DNA from: Drosophila miranda
Taxonomy: Eukaryota; Arthropoda; Insecta; Diptera; Drosophilidae
Reading direction: 5' to 3'
Assembly (NCBI RefSeq): GCF_003369915.1
Contig: NW_022881603.1
Location: forward strand, 53,751,771 to 53,815,770
DNA: 64,000 nt
Shown here piece after piece: positions 30,260 through 40,251 of the stretch (position 1 is its first letter; every line of letters starts with the position of its first letter). The notes beneath the pieces were generated by a model. The model ran no database searches, was not told where the DNA came from, and worked only from the letters and a program-made list of their open reading frames with translations. A program made the position numbers and the translations under genes.

Positions 30260-30964
30260 ATGCCTGCAAAGAAAAAACTTGAAGGCAAAGCTAAAGGTAA
30301 AGGAAGTACTCGGTTCTGCGGCCATCGGACAGTCGTAACTCATTTCTCATTTCGTCTCATTTCAGCCGGGAGTATACTGGGGGATACAGGATCTGTGGCA
30401 ACCGCGACTATGGTTCGGCGCCAAATGCCGCCTTGCGCCTGCAAGAGCAAGAGCCAGAGCGCCGCCAGACCCAGTCTTAGTCCCAGCCGCCTGGCCAAGA
30501 AGCCCAGCCTGACGCCGACCACCGGTTCTCAGGCGCCATCGCAGACCATCGCAAAGTCGAGGCCCACCGGTCTCGAGAAGATTTTTGAACGGCCCGGCAA
30601 TGAGGACGACGGGCCAACCAGCAGCCATGCCGTGGCATTCGGCGAGTGCCAGCGCCGCGTCCTCGCCCTGGTTACGGGCGAAAAAAAAAGAACCCTGTCG
30701 CAGAAGAGCTGGCTGAAGGTGCGCAACACCTTGGGCGAACGCAGCACCCGGCACATGATGACACTGCGGGCGTCCCGCACTACTTTGGACAGCGTAATGC
30801 TCGGGGGATCGGACGATGAAGGCGAGTCGGTCGGAGTCGCTCCCGCAGTCGCTCCCGTAGCTGCTCCCGAAGTCGTTCCCGCTGGAGGAAATGCCGGTAC
30901 AAATCAGCCGGCACCATTCGTGCTGCGCACCAGCAGGAGGCTCAAGAGTCTGCCTCCGTTTTAG
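30260..30964 (+). CDS. Cargo ORF 1 (MPAKKK type), unrecognised, complete copy
   Basis: The ORF has 234 codons unspliced. A GTAAAGG donor at 30297 and a CATTTCAG acceptor ending at 30365 mark a 69-nt intron. Its removal joins AAAG to CC and gives a 211-residue protein in the same frame. The protein is small, basic and Ser/Thr/Lys-rich at the N-terminus (SPSRLAKKPSLTPTTGSQ). A central segment contains FGECQRRVLAL and TLSQKSWLKVRNTLGER, then an acidic SDDEGES patch, an Ala/Pro/Val repeat, and the basic end RTSRRLKSLPPF. No catalytic motif or membrane segment is seen. It sits behind the telomere-type leader, where gag would be. Four other copies exist (9857, 38499, 39272, 53215). The presence of an intron means capture from genomic DNA. 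I do not recognise the parent gene. Confidence 0.55.
   Translation: MPAKKKLEGKAKGKGSTRFCGHRTVVTHFSFRLISAGSILGDTGSVATATMVRRQMPPCACKSKSQSAARPSLSPSRLAKKPSLTPTTGSQAPSQTIAKSRPTGLEKIFERPGNEDDGPTSSHAVAFGECQRRVLALVTGEKKRTLSQKSWLKVRNTLGERSTRHMMTLRASRTTLDSVMLGGSDDEGESVGVAPAVAPVAAPEVVPAGGNAGTNQPAPFVLRTSRRLKSLPPF
30297..30365 (+). other. Intron in cargo ORF 1
   Basis: The intron is 69 nt with GT..TTTCAG ends and no in-frame stop, so both spliced and unspliced RNAs would be translatable. The same 69-nt intron is in the three other long copies. Confidence 0.55.
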
Positions 30965-31423
30965 ATTGTTGCACCTTCCACCCTCCAAATGAAAGAAAAA
31001 GAATAAAGAAAAGAAAAGCAAAGAAAAGAAAAACCCTCTACAGAATGTCTCTTTTGCTCTCATTGTAAATTGAAGCGCCTCTTTCGGCGGAACCTACCCC
31101 AAGAGCGGAAAGCGGAGATCAATTAGAATTGTGAACCCCAAACCGAGCGATTGATACGATACACTCACGAGTACTCATGCCCAAGCCCGAGTACTCTGTC
31201 CAGCATCCACATCGGGGAATCAACATAAATGGGTGGCTATGGCAAAAGATACAAAGTAGCTGCTGTACCCTTGCCACAGCCACAGATACAGATACATGCC
31301 TCTGAGAGTGTGGCAGTAATTGAATTAACCTTTGCGTGCCGTCTGTCTCTGTCCGTGTCTGTGAATAAATCGCGGGTCTTGGCTCGAGTAACACTATTCC
31401 TCCGTCCTTCGTCGTACCGATAG
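30965..31423 (+). other. Cargo spacer and 5' flank of Mdr65-like exon
   Basis: The AAAGAAAAG-rich segment and GAGTACTC region are followed, after a deletion at about 31236, by the proximal 5' flank of the Mdr65-like exon. No gene is seen. Confidence 0.5.
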
Positions 31424-31642
31424 ATGGACGAGGCTTCTGGCACGACGACAACCGATGGCAAGTCCCTGGATGAGGCGCCGGTGGCCGCAGGACTGGAGCC
31501 CACACAGCCGATCGGCTTCCTGCAGCTCTTCCGCTTCTCCACCTGCGGGGAGATCGCGTGGCTTTTCTTTGGGTTCCTCATGTGCTGCGTCAAGGCGTTG
31601 ACCCTGCCCGCAGTGGTCATCATTTACAGCGAGTTCACAGCA
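31424..31642 (+). pseudogene. Mdr65: Mdr65-like first coding exon, copy 2
   Basis: The 73-residue Mdr65-like N-terminal exon is identical in protein to copy 1 and followed by the same GTGAGT donor at 31643. It lacks the rest of the transporter. The near identity of the three copies points to recent amplification. Confidence 0.75.
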
Positions 31643-31728
31643 GTGAGTACCAGGCACAGATACTCCCGCAGATGCAGATTCAGATACTCCAACCACAATC
31701 TCTCTCCCTTCGATTCTCGATTCCGTAG

Positions 31729-32327
31729 CCCTCTCCGCTGCCACGAACATCACCACGCTGTCGTTTCCCTTCACGATGGCCAACAGCAGCGGCGGCGGGT
31801 ACACCATTCCCACGGGGACCCTGAGCATCCTTCCCATCGCGGCGAACGCCCAGCTGCCGACCATCACGACAACAGCCAGTGGCTACGAGCCCAATGACGT
31901 CATCACCACGATCCCCGTCTCGCTCTCCATTCAGCGCTTCCCCTCGTCCCTGCCCATCGTGGACCTGGCCCAGGAGCAGGACGGCTACAGCAACAGTGGC
32001 TCCAGCAACGGCATGACCGTGGGGCCGGGTGCGGGCGGCGGCGGCGGCATCACCACCACGGCCCTCCTGTCCGTGAAGCCCCTGAACGGCAGCGGCAACG
32101 GCAACATTTCGCGGAACAACAGCTTCAGTCTGAGCTTCAACCCCACAGTGCGCTCCTCGGTGCGTTCGGCAGGAGCCCCCACAGTGGATACAGTGGACAA
32201 CTCTTCATCCGGTGGCACGATCGCCCTGCCCCAGAGCGGCGCCACGGCAACGGCAACGGCCACGAGTGCTACCTCAACCCTCGCCAAACACAGTCCCGAG
32301 GCCAAGACAGGAGAGGTCTATGTCTGA
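31729..32327 (+). pseudogene. Cargo ORF 2, copy 2 (longest, GEVYV end)
   Basis: The frame is open from the acceptor-like site through an ATG at 31776 to the stop at 32325. Relative to copy 1 it has two extra Gly codons (GAGGGGGI) and lacks LQD. Both differences are multiples of three. The terminal GEVYV would be a class II PDZ-ligand-like end if this is a native C-terminus. The product is unknown. The frame is intact but there is no proof of expression. Confidence 0.5.
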
Positions 32328-32739
32328 GCGGAGGAACAGGGCACCTATTCCGACCCATCCACTGGATTATAGCTTTCGTCGTAGGTTTAATCACCCCCTT
32401 CCAGAACCACTGATACGATATTATCATCTAGGAAAGAGAACAAAACAAGAGTAATCCTCTCTTCGGATTGTACATACATATGCACACATCAATATACATA
32501 CATATATAGCCCACAGACGATATCGTATCGTAATGGATCGTATCGTACGGCACACGCGAGCCTTTCTCGGTAGTTGGGCGAATAAATTACGAATAAAATC
32601 TTTACCAAGAGAATCTCCATTATATTACCCGTGCAAACATTGGACCGTGTAAATACTTTGGAACCCTCCCCCTCCCCCTCTCAACAAAAAACATAATATG
32701 TGATATGCGATTATTGTATGTTTTTTTTTTTTTGTTCAA
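32328..32739 (+). other. 3' flank of cargo ORF 2
   Basis: The same 3' UTR-like flank as 25379-25764, ending in a T tract at 32720-32731. The module between this tract and GTGACACGTC is deleted here. Confidence 0.5.
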
Positions 32740-33600
32740 GCTAGTGTGACACGTCGGGCGACTAACGAGCCCCTTAACTTGTTTGCCGCCCAACTAAACT
32801 GTTAAAAATTCTTAATTAACGCCAATAAGGAATACATTAAAATGCCGACGCCAAGCCAAGCAGCCATTTTCCCAACTCGCCCCACACACATTCACATTCC
32901 CCTTCCCAACCACTACCGACAAGCTTTATTTCCTCTTTCTCGCCAATGTAAATTAAAATTCTGTGCGCCACTAAACATATATTCAAATCACAAACCACAA
33001 AGAGAATCATAAAACACAAAGATTTCTTAAACCACACACACCTACTGTCAACGCGGCTTCGCCTGTGTAAAGTACGGTGGTTTCGTCCACCGCACCCAGC
33101 TAAATGCGAAAATTGCGGCGGTTTAACAACTTCTGTCAACGCGGCTTCGTCTGTTTAAAGTGCGGTGGTTTCGTCCACCGCACCCAGCTAAATGCCAAAG
33201 TTGCGGCGGTACGCACCCATCCAACTACCGGGCCTATGCTGATGCTGATATGAGGATCAGCCCTGCGCCGCCACTTATATGAAGCCCGCTCCGAGGACGG
33301 GAACGGACTGAAAAGACGCAATCCATTGTAAAAGAAAACACATGTTAATGTTAAGTCTAGTGTTACCTTAACTTTCTTTACTCAAAATACTTGCATAAAA
33401 TAATACCGAATACCTACCACTACTGTAACTAGTGTTACCTTCCCATTGTTCAGCCAAAAACACTGCAACTACATGTAAAATGTAAAATATGGCATGTATT
33501 ATTTGAATTTAGTACATATACAAATAGGTAGATGGCGTATAGGAGCGGTGGCGCTGGAGTTCCTCGGCTGCTGTTTCCCCTCCTTGTAGCGTGGGTATTG
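32740..33600 (+). repeat. R unit with 88-bp knuckle repeats
   Basis: This unit has the conserved ~240-bp segment, two 88-bp repeats from about 33050 and 33137, then the CQSCGGTHP-type end, the TGTTAATGTTAAGTCTAG segment and a ~200-bp A/T-rich tail. It matches 20811-21650. Confidence 0.6.
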
Positions 33601-34030
33601 GGATCGCTCTCGGCTACCATTTCCCCTTCGTGTGACAAAGGTATGGGATCGCTCCAGCCCTGGCTCTCTCTTGGCTGCGATTTCCCCTTCGTGTGACGTC
33701 AGTATTAATGCTAGTGATGCTCGTCGTGGTTCCTATGGGATCTGGTTCCGGTGTTGCTCCCCCCATTGGCTGGTATGCTGTCTCGTCTTTGTAATTCTCC
33801 CTAACTTAAAATTTGTTTTGCAATCCCCTGTGAGTTCGTCAACTTGATGTTTTGTTGGCGGTAATTCGGTATGTGGTCTTCAGTCCCCTCTACTACCGTT
33901 GCCGCCTGCTGAGGGCAGACGACTAGGAATGTAGCATGTACATGTGGGCGGGCAGTTTATAGGGGGCGTAGTTGTTTTATGCGAAAACTAGCATTTTTGG
34001 CTCAATTTAGGCCGTAGTGGTGGTGTGGCG
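33601..34030 (+). other. Unclassified spacer at the inversion centre
   Basis: This stretch carries two related blocks (GATCGCTC..TTTCCCCTTCGTGTGAC at about 33603-33640 and 33650-33700), then a unique-looking 250-bp segment that also appears inverted near 46250-46500. From 34031 the modules continue on the opposite strand. No gene is seen. Confidence 0.4.
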
Positions 34031-35149
34031 GCAACTGATGCTGATTTGAAAGTCGATTTGAAACCGATAATCAATTGTCAGCACCGTTGCCGCCGAAGAT
34101 TTATCACAGATTGTAATAATTTTGTAGTGGGGTGTCGGAGAACCGCACTAATTACGAAAATAACAATGGGGGGGGAAGAAGGGGTTAAAGAAATGAGATC
34201 GAAAATTCAGAAAGTGCAGTGTTGCAACACGTAGTCAATTGCGGAATAGATAAAGAGAAAAGGTAAACAATGCAGGTGCTTTGCGTGGAAAATAAGAGGA
34301 AATATACTAAATAAAAAGAGACAAGCACTTGCAGAAATAACAATACAGATAAGTAGTAGACTGGAGTGAAGACGATGGAAAAACAGGTAATAAAAGAGAT
34401 ACTACACTGGAACAAAGACGAGACAAAACAGGTACAATTGATTTACGTTTACAATATTACAATAAACATAACAATTTAAAATAATGTCTATATCTTTTTC
34501 TATAATTACAGGGAAGACAAGAAACAGCGGAGCATCGGCCGGCATAGCAAAACACAATGCTTGTAAAGACATTGCGTTGCATACCGGCCGACCCGTCGTC
34601 CCCCCTGGTCGTCGAAATTGGCGTCGTCCGAAGTCGTCAGAAGTCCGGCCACCAACTAAGGACGATGGCGGACACGACACACATAACTCGAACGGCACAG
34701 GTCCGGCCGCCCAAGTGTAATGGATGTTTGTGTGTGTGTGTCTGAATGGCTGGCGGTAAGTATTTTGAGAGCCCTTTTTAATCGTATGTGTGGCTGATGG
34801 ATTTTTCCTTTTCCAGGACCATAGGGCACTCTGAATGCCATGGCACTGGATCCGGCCACCAACTAAGGACGATGGCGGACACGACACACATAACTCGAAC
34901 GGCACAGGTCCCGCCGCCCAAGTGTAATGGGTGTTTGTGTGTGTGTGTCTGTTTTTGGCTATTCTAGCAATCACCAACGCACTGCATTCGATTTGAATTT
35001 GTCAGGCCGTATGATTTTGCAAGTGCGTATGGCAGCATTTTTATTCGTTTATGTTTTATTTAATGGCTTTGATGGCGGCAGCGTCCGTTGTTCATTTTTG
35101 TTGTGGCATGCGAGTGATATGCATACATGCCCCGTATGATAAAGATTTT
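34031..35149 (-). repeat. ORF1-element 3' UTR and tail, inverted
   Basis: This is the minus-strand counterpart of 27690-28709 and 29614-29750, with the tail (34031-34495), GGCCGGACC motifs (34635-34925) and the start of the 3' UTR (to about 35130). It lacks the DINE-1-like insertion, so it gives the empty site. Confidence 0.65.
34756..34816 (+). other. Candidate antisense intron in 3' UTR (copy 3)
   Basis: GTAAGT at 34756 and TTTTCCAG ending at 34816 on the plus strand, antisense to ORF1 here. 61 nt. Confidence 0.45.
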
Positions 35150-35640
35150 CGCCGTAATGTTTAGCCCGATAGTGTCCCGTGAGTGCTATCCGGCGATTGC
35201 CTAAGCGCTCTCGGCGATACGCGTCGGTACCCCCGACCCACGTAGTAATTCTTAGTTCGACAGCGTCCCGTAAGTGCTATCCGGCGATTGCCTAGGCATT
35301 CTCGGCGATGCCTGTCGATATCCCCGACCCCCGTAGTAATTCTTAGTTCGGCGGCGTCCCGTAAGTGCTATCCGGCGACTGCCTAGGCATTCTCGGCGAT
35401 ACTTGTCGGTATTTCCGCATAGCAAAGTTCCCCTTTCCGCGTCGTAGTAATTCTTAGGCCGACAGGGTCCCGTAAGTACTGTCCGGCGATAGCCTAGGTA
35501 CTCTCGGCGACACCTCTCGGTATTATCGCATAGTAAAGACCTCCGTATTGATTCTGAGTTCGGTGGGGCCCTGAAGGCGCTATTCGGCGATAACCGGAGT
35601 GTTCTCGGTGAAACCAACTGCCCCGTCCCACGCTACGATC
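35150..35640 (-). repeat. 111-bp satellite array, inverted and diverged
   Basis: About four units on the minus strand, including units with the diverged GACCCCCGTAGTAATTC variant. The order of diverged and regular units mirrors that at 26640-27660. Confidence 0.7.
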
Positions 35641-38290
35641 GCCCCCGTCCGCGGGACTGCGGCCCCCATCGTCGGTCCGAAATACGGAGTCCCGGCAAAT
35701 TATAAATATTGCTGTAATTTCGACCCTGGAGTAGACTGAGATATGTACCCCAGCCCAGGATCGCTTCCTTACAAAAGTTAAGGTAACACTAGGCTTAACA
35801 TTAACATGTGTTTTCTTTTACAATGGATTGCGTCTTTTCAGTCCGTTCCCGTCCTCGGAGCGGGCTTCATATAAGTGGCGGCGCAAGGCTGATCCTCATA
35901 TCAGCATCAGCATAGGCCCTGTAGTTGGCTGGGTGCGTACCGCCGCAACTTTGGCATTTAGCTGGGTGCGGTGGACGAAACCACCGCACTTTACACAGAC
36001 GAAGCCGCGTTGACAGAAGTTGTTAGACCGCCGCAATTTTCGCATTTAGCTGGGTGCGATGGACGAAACCACCGCACAGGCGAAGCCGCGTTGACAGTAG
36101 TTGTGTGTGGTTTAAGAAATCTTTGTGTTTTATGATTCTCTTTGTGGTTTGTGATTTGAATATATGTTTAGTGGCGCACAGAATTTTAATTTACATTGGC
36201 GATAAAGAGGAAATAAAGCTTGTCGGTAGTGGTTGGGAAGGGGAATGTGAATGTGTGTGGGGCGAGTTGGGAAAATGGCTGCTTGGCTTGGCGTCGGAAT
36301 TTTAATGTATTCCTTATTGGCGTTAATTAAGAATTTTTAACAGTTTAGTTGGGCGGCAAACAAGTTAAGGGGCTCGTTAGTCACCCGACGTGTCATACCG
36401 CGTACAAAAGTGGCCGTGTGTCCATGGCTGGCCAGCATTTCGGTGATGTATTGAGTCTCAATACCCACGCTACAAGGAGTGGAAACAGCAGCCGAGAGAG
36501 AGAGAGCGATCCCAATAACCACGCTACACGAAGGAGAAGCAGCAGCCAGAACAAGAGCCACGAAGAGGGGAATAGTCGGATCTCTCCCACTCCGACCAGT
36601 GACGCCGATGTGATCAACAACTCTCCCCGGCCAGCCCGAAGCCAACGCCTACAAGGGAGACCGAGAGAGAGGCCGCCGTCGCGAAACTGAGAGAGAGTTT
36701 TTCATTTAAAACAATGGGGGGAGCAACACCGGAACCAGATCCCACAGGAACCACGACGAGCATCACTAGCATTAATACCGACGTCACACGAAGGGGAAAT
36801 CGCAGCCAAGAGAGAGCCAGGGCTGGAGCGATCCCATACCTTTGTCACACGAAGGGGAAATGGTAGCCGAGAGCGATCCCAATACCCACGCTACAAGGAG
36901 GGGAAACAGCAGCCGACGAACTCCAGCGCCACCGCTCCTATACGCCATCTACTGATTTGTATATGTACTAAATTCAAATAAAACATGCCATATTTTACAT
37001 TTTACATGTAGTTGCAGTGTTTTTGGCTGAACAATGGGAAGGTAACACTAGTTACAGTAGTGGTAGGTATTCGGTATTTTTTTATGCAAGTATTTTGAGT
37101 AAAGAAAGTTAAGGTAACACTAGACTTAACATTAACATGTGTTTTCTTTTACAATGGATTGCGTCTTTTCAGTCCGTTCCCGTCCTCGGAGCGGGCTTCA
37201 TATAAGTGGCGGCGCAAGGCTGATCCTCATATCAGCATCAGCATAGGCCCTGTAGTTGGATGGGTGCGTACCGCCGCAACTTTGGCATTTAGCTGGGTGC
37301 GGTGGACGAAACCACCGCACTTTACACAGACGAAGCCGCGTTGACAGAAGTTGTTAAACCGCCGCAACTTTGGCATTTAGATGGGTGCGGTGGACGAAAC
37401 CACCGCACTTTACACAGACGAAGCCGCGTTGACAGAAGTTGTTAAACCGCCGCAATTTTCGCATTTAGCTGGGTGCGGTGGACGAAACCACCGCACTTTA
37501 CACAGGCGAAGCCGCGTTGACAGTAGTTGTGTGTGGTTTAAGAAATCTTTGTGTTTTATGATTCTCTTTGTGGTTTGTGATTTGAATATATGTTTAGTGG
37601 CGCACAGAATTTTAATTTACATTGGCGATAAAGAGGAAATAAAGCTTGTCGGTAGTGGTTGGGAAGGGGAATGTGAATGTGTGTGGGGCGAGTTGGGAAA
37701 ATGGCTGCTTGGCTTGGCGTCGGAATTTTAATGTATTCCTTATTGGCGTTAACTAAGAATTTTTAACAGTTTAGTTTGGCGGCAAACAAGTTAAGGGGCT
37801 CGTTAGTCGCCCGACGTGTCATACCGCGTACAAAAGTGGCCGTGTGTCCATGGCTGGCCAGCATTTCGGTGATGTATTGAGTCTCAATACCCACGCTACA
37901 AGGAGTAGAAACAGCAGCCGAGAGAGAGAGCGATCCCAATACCCACGCTACACGATGGAGAAGCAGCAGCCAGAACAAGAGCCACGAAGAGGGGAATAGT
38001 CGGATCTCTCCCACTCCGACCAGTGACGCCGATGTGATCAACAACTCTCCCCGGCCAGCCCGAAGCCAACGCCTACAAGGGAGACCGAGAGAGAGGCCGC
38101 CGTCGCGAAACTGAGAGAGAGTTTTTCATTTAAAACAATGGGGGGAGCAACACCGGAACCAGATCCCACAGGAACCACGACGAGCATCACAAGCATTAAT
38201 ACCGACGTCACACGAAGGGGAAATCGCAGCCAAGAGAGAGCCAGGGCTGGAGCGATCCCATACCTTTGTCACACGAAGGGGAAATGGTAG
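35641..38290 (-). repeat. Inverted R units with 88-bp knuckle repeats
   Basis: After the GC-rich spacer (35641-35770), two R units lie on the minus strand, with the landmark GTCATACCGCGTAC at about 36392 and 37826 (1434-bp spacing). The knuckle repeats are at about 35930-36105 and 37250-37530. Each unit also carries a block rich in AGCAGC and CACGAAGGGGAAA that plus-strand units mostly lack. A short plus-strand reading frame (36349-36690) across it has no recognisable domain and I do not call it a gene. Confidence 0.6.
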
Positions 38291-38498
38291 CCGAGAGCGA
38301 GTATCGTATCAATCGCTCGCTTTGGGGTTCACAATTCTAATTGATCTCCGCTTTCCGCTCTTGGGGTAGGTTCCGCCGAAAGAGGCGCTTCAATTTACAA
38401 TGAGAGCAAAAGAGACATTCTGTAGAGGGTTTTTCTTTTCTTTGCTTTTCTTTTCTTTATTCTTTTTCTTTCATTTGGAGGGTGGAAGGTGCAACAAT
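38291..38498 (-). other. Cargo spacer, inverted
   Basis: Minus-strand copy of the spacer following cargo ORF 1 (compare 30965-31160), joined abruptly to the R unit at about 38305. Confidence 0.5.
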
Positions 38499-39203
38499 CT
38501 AAAACGGAGGCAGACTCTTGAGCCTCCTGCTGGTGCGCAGCACGAATGGTGCCGGCTGATTTGTACCGGCATTTCCTCCAGCGGGAACGACTTCGGGAGC
38601 AGCTACGGGAGCGACTGCGGGAGCGACTCCGACCGACTCGCCTTCATCGTCCGAGCCCCCGAGCATTACGCTGTCCAAAGTAGTGCGGGACGCCCGCAGT
38701 GTCATCATGTGCCGGGTGCTGCGTTCGCCCAAGGTGTTGCGCACCTTCAGGCAGCTCTTCTGCGACAGGGTTCTTTTTTTTTCGCCCGTACCCAGGGCGA
38801 GGACGCGGCGCTGGCACTCGCCGAATGCCACGGCATGGCTGCTTGTGGGACCGTCGTCCTCATTGCCGGGCCGTTCAAAAATCGTCTCGAGACCGGTGGG
38901 CCTCGACTTTGCGATGGTCTGCGATGGCGCCTGAGAACCGGTGGTCGGCGTCAGGCTGGGCTTCTTGGCCAGGCGGCTGGGACTAAGACTGGGCCTGGCG
39001 GCGCTCTGGCTCTTGCTCTTGCAGGCGCGCGGCGGCATTTGGCACCGAACCATAGTCGCGGTTGCCACAGATCCTGTATCCCCCGGTATACTCCCGGCTG
39101 AAATGAGACGAAATGAGAAATGAGTTACGACTGTCCGATGGCCGCAGAACCGAGTACTTCCTTTACCTTTAGCTTTGCCTTCAAGTTTTTTCTTTGCAGG
39201 CAT
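38499..39203 (-). CDS. Cargo ORF 1, copy c (complete)
   Basis: A full-length copy on the minus strand, with ATG at 39203, a 69-nt intron at 39098-39166 and a stop at 38499. Protein differences from the 30-kb copy are few (for example Gly for Val and Cys for Trp around ALGTGEKK and SQKSCLKV). Frame, intron and the acidic and basic tail are all intact. It lies head-to-tail with copy d, whose 3' end runs into its leader. Function unknown. Confidence 0.55.
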   Translation of the reverse strand: MPAKKKLEGKAKGKGSTRFCGHRTVVTHFSFRLISAGSIPGDTGSVATATMVRCQMPPRACKSKSQSAARPSLSPSRLAKKPSLTPTTGSQAPSQTIAKSRPTGLETIFERPGNEDDGPTSSHAVAFGECQRRVLALGTGEKKRTLSQKSCLKVRNTLGERSTRHMMTLRASRTTLDSVMLGGSDDEGESVGVAPAVAPVAAPEVVPAGGNAGTNQPAPFVLRTSRRLKSLPPF

Positions 39204-39271
39204 TTCTCGTATTTTCAAACGGCTTTTCCGTCTCCTGGGTAAACCTTTCGACTTCTCAAACGAGCAACGAG

Positions 39272-39889
39272 AACGACTTCGGGAGCAGCTACGGGAGCGA
39301 CTGCGGGAGCGTCTCCGTCCGACTCGCCTTCATCGTCCGAGCCCCCGAGCATTACGCTGTCCAAAGTAGTGCGGGACGCCCGCAGTGTCATCATGTGCCG
39401 GGTGCTGCGTTCGCCCAAGGTGTTGCGCACCTTTAGGCAGCTCTTCTGCGACAGGGTTCTTTTTTTTTCGCCCGTACCCAGGGCGAGGACGCGGCGCTGG
39501 CACTCGCCGAATGCCACGGCATGGCTGCTTGTGGGCCCGTCGTCCTCATTGCCGGGCCGTTCAAAAATCGTCTCGAGACCGGTGGGCCTCGACTTTGCGA
39601 TGGTCTGCGATGGCGCCTGAGAACCGGTGGTCGGCGTCAGGCTGGGCTTCTTGGCCAGGCGGCTGGGACTAAGACTGGGCCTGGCGGCGCTCTGGCTCTT
39701 GCTCTTGCAGGCGCGCGGCTGCATTTGGCACCGAACCATAGTCGCGGTTGCCACAGATCCTGTATCCCCCGGTATACTCCCGGCTGAAATGAGACGAAAT
39801 GAGAAATGAGTTACGACTGTCCGATGGCCGCAGAACCGAGTACTTCCTTTACCTTTAGCTTTGCCTTCAAGTTTTTTCTTTGCAGGCAT
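39272..39889 (-). pseudogene. Cargo ORF 1, copy d (3'-truncated, fused to next leader)
   Basis: ATG at 39889, intron at 39784-39852. The coding sequence matches copy c up to the Ala/Pro-rich tail (APEVV), then at about 39268-39272 passes into the leader-proximal sequence of copy c and stops at 39215. The conserved C-terminal RRLKSLPPF is lost. The frame is also open upstream to 40036 (KIREMPAKKK), so the true start is ambiguous. Confidence 0.5.
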
Positions 39890-40240
39890 TTCTCGTATCT
39901 TTTTCCGGCTTTTCCGTCTCCTGGGTAAACCTTTCGACTTCTCAAACGAGCAACGAGCAACGAGCCTCTTTGGGTTGAGGGCTCTCAGTGCTCCACAGGG
40001 GAGGGGCTGAGAGGCTGGGGTGTGAGCCGCCAGCAACCAAGCGCGTTGCTTTATTAATATTTGTGGGCAGTATATGTCTTAATTTAATTTATGTACATTT
40101 TTGTGTTTTTTTTTACAATTCAACTTTAAACGACACTCAAACACACACTAGTACATTTGATGGCACATTAATTTACAAACATATAATCTGCAGCAACGAA
40201 ACACTTGTAACCTCGACTAGGCCCGCAGCCAGATGAGAGA
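39890..40240 (-). promoter_or_regulatory. ORF1-element leader, inverted
   Basis: Minus-strand copy of the leader that precedes cargo ORF 1. It ends at GGCCCGCAGCCAG (about 40233), where the plus-strand RT element begins. Confidence 0.55.
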
Positions 40241-40251
40241 TCGCCGGCCAG

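Noticed and set aside
36349..36690. A 113-residue Ser/Arg-rich ORF
   Set aside because: It lies on the strand opposite to the knuckle-coding repeats, differs between the two R units, and has no recognisable domain.
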